DNA from: Myxococcota bacterium | GTDB taxonomy: Bacteria > Myxococcota_C > UBA6777 | Direction of reading: 5' to 3' | Length of the DNA: 7,099 nucleotides | NCBI GenBank assembly: GCA_023150835.1 | Contig: JAKLKB010000202.1 | Coordinates: forward strand, 1-7,099 | Shown here: piece by piece, positions 5,525 to 7,099 of the stretch | Layout of the letters: every line of letters starts with the position of its first letter | Position numbering within the stretch: position 1 is the first letter of the stretch | The notes under the pieces: generated by a model | The model's database searches: none | What the model was told of the DNA's origin: nothing | Seen by the model: the letters and a program-made list of their open reading frames with translations, nothing else | Made by a program: the position numbers and the translations under genes

Positions 5525-6840
5525 TAAGATTCGCCGCTGGTGCGGTGGATCTGTGCGCCAAGAGCGAGCAAGCGTTCTTCGATCCGCTCGTAGCCACGGT
5601 CGATTTGTTCGATATTGCGGATGGTGCTGCGGCCTTCGGCAGAGAGCGCAGCGATCAAGAGCGCCACCCCTGCCCGAATATCGGGCGAAGTCATCAAGAT
5701 CCCACGCAGCGGAGTGACGCGATCTAAGCCGATGACCGTCGCACGGTGCGGATCGCAAAGGATGATCTTGGCTCCCATATCGATCAGCTTGTCGACGAAA
5801 AACAGGCGGCTTTCAAACATCTTTTGATGGATCAAGACCGTCCCTCGGGCCTGTGTGGCCGTCACCAACACCACGCTCAACAAGTCAGGCGTAAAACCCG
5901 GCCACGGCGCATCCGCCACCGTCAAGATCGAACCGTCGATAAAGGTGTCGATCTCGTAATGCTTTTGGGCTGGGATGTGGATATCGTCGCCCCGAAATTC
6001 CAGTTGGATGCCCAAACGCCGAAAGACATCGGGGATCATCCCAAGCTGGTCGATTCGACAGTTTTTGATCGTGATCGCCGATGCTGTCATCGCCGCAAGA
6101 CCGATAAAACTGCCGATCTCGATCATATCGGGCAACAGCGTATGCTCCGTCCCATGCAAACTTCCAACGCCTTCGATCCGCAACAGATTCGAGCCGATGC
6201 CTTCGATCTTTGCACCCATCGAAACCAACATCCGACAAAGCTGTTGTAGATAAGGCTCACAGGCGGCGTTATACAGCGTGGTCGTTCCTTCGGCCATCAC
6301 AGCCGCCATGACGATGTTTGCAGTCCCCGTGACCGATGCCTCGTCAAGCAACAGATAGGTCCCACGAAGCTTTTCGGCATGGATGCGAAACTGCCCGTCC
6401 TCTCGGCGAAAATCGAAGGTCGCGCCAAGTTGTTGAAAGCCCAGAAAGTGCGTATCCAGACGTCGCCGCCCGATCTTGTCGCCGCCCGGACGCGGTACAC
6501 TGGCTTGGCCATAACGCGCAAGCAACGGGCCGATCAGCATAATCGAACCCCGTATCCGTGCCGCTTTTTGGCGAAACTCTTCGGTTTCCAGATAATCAAG
6601 CCGAAGATCTCGCGATGTAAAGCGAAAGTCGTTGGGACCGAGCTTTTTGACTTCCACGCCCAGATCGCTCAATAGATCCATCAACAAGATCACATCGCGG
6701 ATCTGGGGAATGTTGTAGATGGTGACGGACTCGTCCGTGAGCAGGACGGCGCACAAGATCTGCAAGGCTTCGTTTTTCGCGCCTTGGGGGATGAGTTCTC
6801 CTGAGAGCGGTTGGCCGCCGATGATCTCAAAGGCAGACAT
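5524..6840 (-). CDS. murA: UDP-N-acetylglucosamine 1-carboxyvinyltransferase (MurA), Asp-type
   Basis: MurA transfers enolpyruvate from phosphoenolpyruvate to UDP-N-acetylglucosamine in the cytoplasm, the first committed step of peptidoglycan synthesis. The 438-residue length is slightly above the usual 420 or so, and the protein looks intact. Key residues can be placed against E. coli MurA: Lys22-Asn23 (GAKNEAL), Arg97 (for Arg91), Arg126 (for Arg120), Asp319 (for Asp305), Arg345 (for Arg331), Arg389 (for Arg397), and the C-terminal IDRGYERIEERL. The catalytic-loop Cys115 is replaced by Asp121 (PGGDKIGRRRLDTH; codon 6478-6480 reads GAC). Cys is the residue fosfomycin alkylates, and natural Asp forms are known to be active and fosfomycin-resistant. 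The loop and LPDMIEIGSFIG resemble Bacteroidota-type MurA from memory. The start at 6840 is supported by AAGGAA five bases upstream. MurA is told from the related AroA by GAKN and the PGG-loop. Confidence 0.97.
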   Translation of the reverse strand: MSAFEIIGGQPLSGELIPQGAKNEALQILCAVLLTDESVTIYNIPQIRDVILLMDLLSDLGVEVKKLGPNDFRFTSRDLRLDYLETEEFRQKAARIRGSIMLIGPLLARYGQASVPRPGGDKIGRRRLDTHFLGFQQLGATFDFRREDGQFRIHAEKLRGTYLLLDEASVTGTANIVMAAVMAEGTTTLYNAACEPYLQQLCRMLVSMGAKIEGIGSNLLRIEGVGSLHGTEHTLLPDMIEIGSFIGLAAMTASAITIKNCRIDQLGMIPDVFRRLGIQLEFRGDDIHIPAQKHYEIDTFIDGSILTVADAPWPGFTPDLLSVVLVTATQARGTVLIHQKMFESRLFFVDKLIDMGAKIILCDPHRATVIGLDRVTPLRGILMTSPDIRAGVALLIAALSAEGRSTIRNIEQIDRGYERIEERLLALGAQIHRTSGES

Positions 6841-7099
6841 GCGTATTCCTTCGGTGCTGGGGGTCGATGGGGCTTGCTTGTGTCATCGCACGCGCTCATA
6901 CAATATCCAAAAGAAGTGTGAGCGAATGTAGACGCCCTGTTGTTGGGCAGCCACAGGGGCTGCCCCATTGGCATCAGGTTAAGCAATGACATCGGAAACA
7001 ACAAGAGGATCGGGAGTATTGTGTTGCCATGTTGACGGTCGTTTTCGACGCGAACTGATTTTACAATTGTTACGGATGACAAGGGAAAGAGCCTCAAGC
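6841..7099. other. Upstream region of murA, no gene seen
   Basis: No coding region is supported. It holds the murA ribosome binding site (AAGGAA on the minus strand, 6851-6846, five bases before the start), the right copy of the dispersed repeat with its hairpin (6945-6984) and otherwise unremarkable sequence. I could not identify a convincing murA promoter; the A/T-rich stretch around 6899-6911 is the likeliest place, but has no good -35 partner. Confidence 0.5.
6945..6984 (-). repeat. Dispersed repeat, right copy, with hairpin
   Basis: Read on the minus strand, 6984-6962 matches 118-140 at 20 of 23 positions, and then runs into a hairpin: GGGCAGCC (6945-6952) pairs exactly with GGCTGCCC (6958-6965) around a 5-base loop. 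It begins about 145 bases and ends about 105 bases before the murA start. It has the same orientation toward murA as the left copy has toward the HEAT gene. The two copies are thus inverted relative to each other and bracket all three genes. Confidence 0.6.

Noticed and set aside
118-6984. Transposon with terminal inverted repeats
   Set aside because: There is no transposase and no target duplication can be seen, and the segment carries housekeeping murA; a dispersed or regulatory repeat is more likely.
7032-7067. Rightward promoter with TTGACG and TACAAT
   Set aside because: Each box is good, but they are 24 bases apart, and no start codon follows within the window.
6690-7097. 135-codon minus-strand frame overlapping the murA start
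   Set aside because: It crosses the dispersed repeat and overlaps murA in another frame; the peptide has no domain.

Overview
The window looks like a bacterial chromosome segment of moderately high G+C. It has three complete protein genes, two gene-poor flanks and one repeat-rich gap. Reading left to right: (1) positions 1-334 hold no supported gene, but a REP-like palindrome with a canonical G-quadruplex motif, one copy of a dispersed repeat, and a strong hairpin. (2) 335-4396 (+) encodes a very large exported protein of HEAT-type helical repeats. (3) 4413-5075 (-) encodes a small short-chain dehydrogenase/reductase (SDR) with a degenerate active site; its stop is only 16 bases from the end of the HEAT gene, tail to tail. 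(4) 5076-5523 is a non-coding gap full of small direct repeats and palindromes. (5) 5524-6840 (-) encodes MurA, which catalyses the first committed step of peptidoglycan synthesis. (6) 6841-7099 is the murA upstream region and holds the second copy of the dispersed repeat.

The host cannot be named with confidence. MurA makes peptidoglycan precursors, so the host should be a walled bacterium. The MurA sequence (PGGDKIGRRRLDTH loop, LPDMIEIGSFIG segment) resembles, from memory, the Bacteroidota/Chlorobiota-type branch, which carries Asp instead of the catalytic Cys. The clear Shine-Dalgarno sites before SDR and murA, and the G+C-rich dispersed palindromes, are not what is usual in core Bacteroidota. 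A high-G+C relative, another Gram-negative phylum, or a transferred murA are all possible. An N-terminal export signal on the HEAT protein, and a possible disulfide pair within it, place it in the cell envelope.

No operon linking the three genes is evident. murA and SDR share a strand but are 448 bases apart; the HEAT gene is convergent to both. The HEAT gene also has a base composition (about 50% G on the coding strand in places, Leu mostly TTG) that its neighbours do not share. I see no defence system, CRISPR array, transposase, tRNA or rRNA. The points most worth a second look are the natural Cys-to-Asp MurA (predicted fosfomycin insensitivity), the giant exported HEAT solenoid, and the repeat shared by the upstream regions of the HEAT gene and murA.
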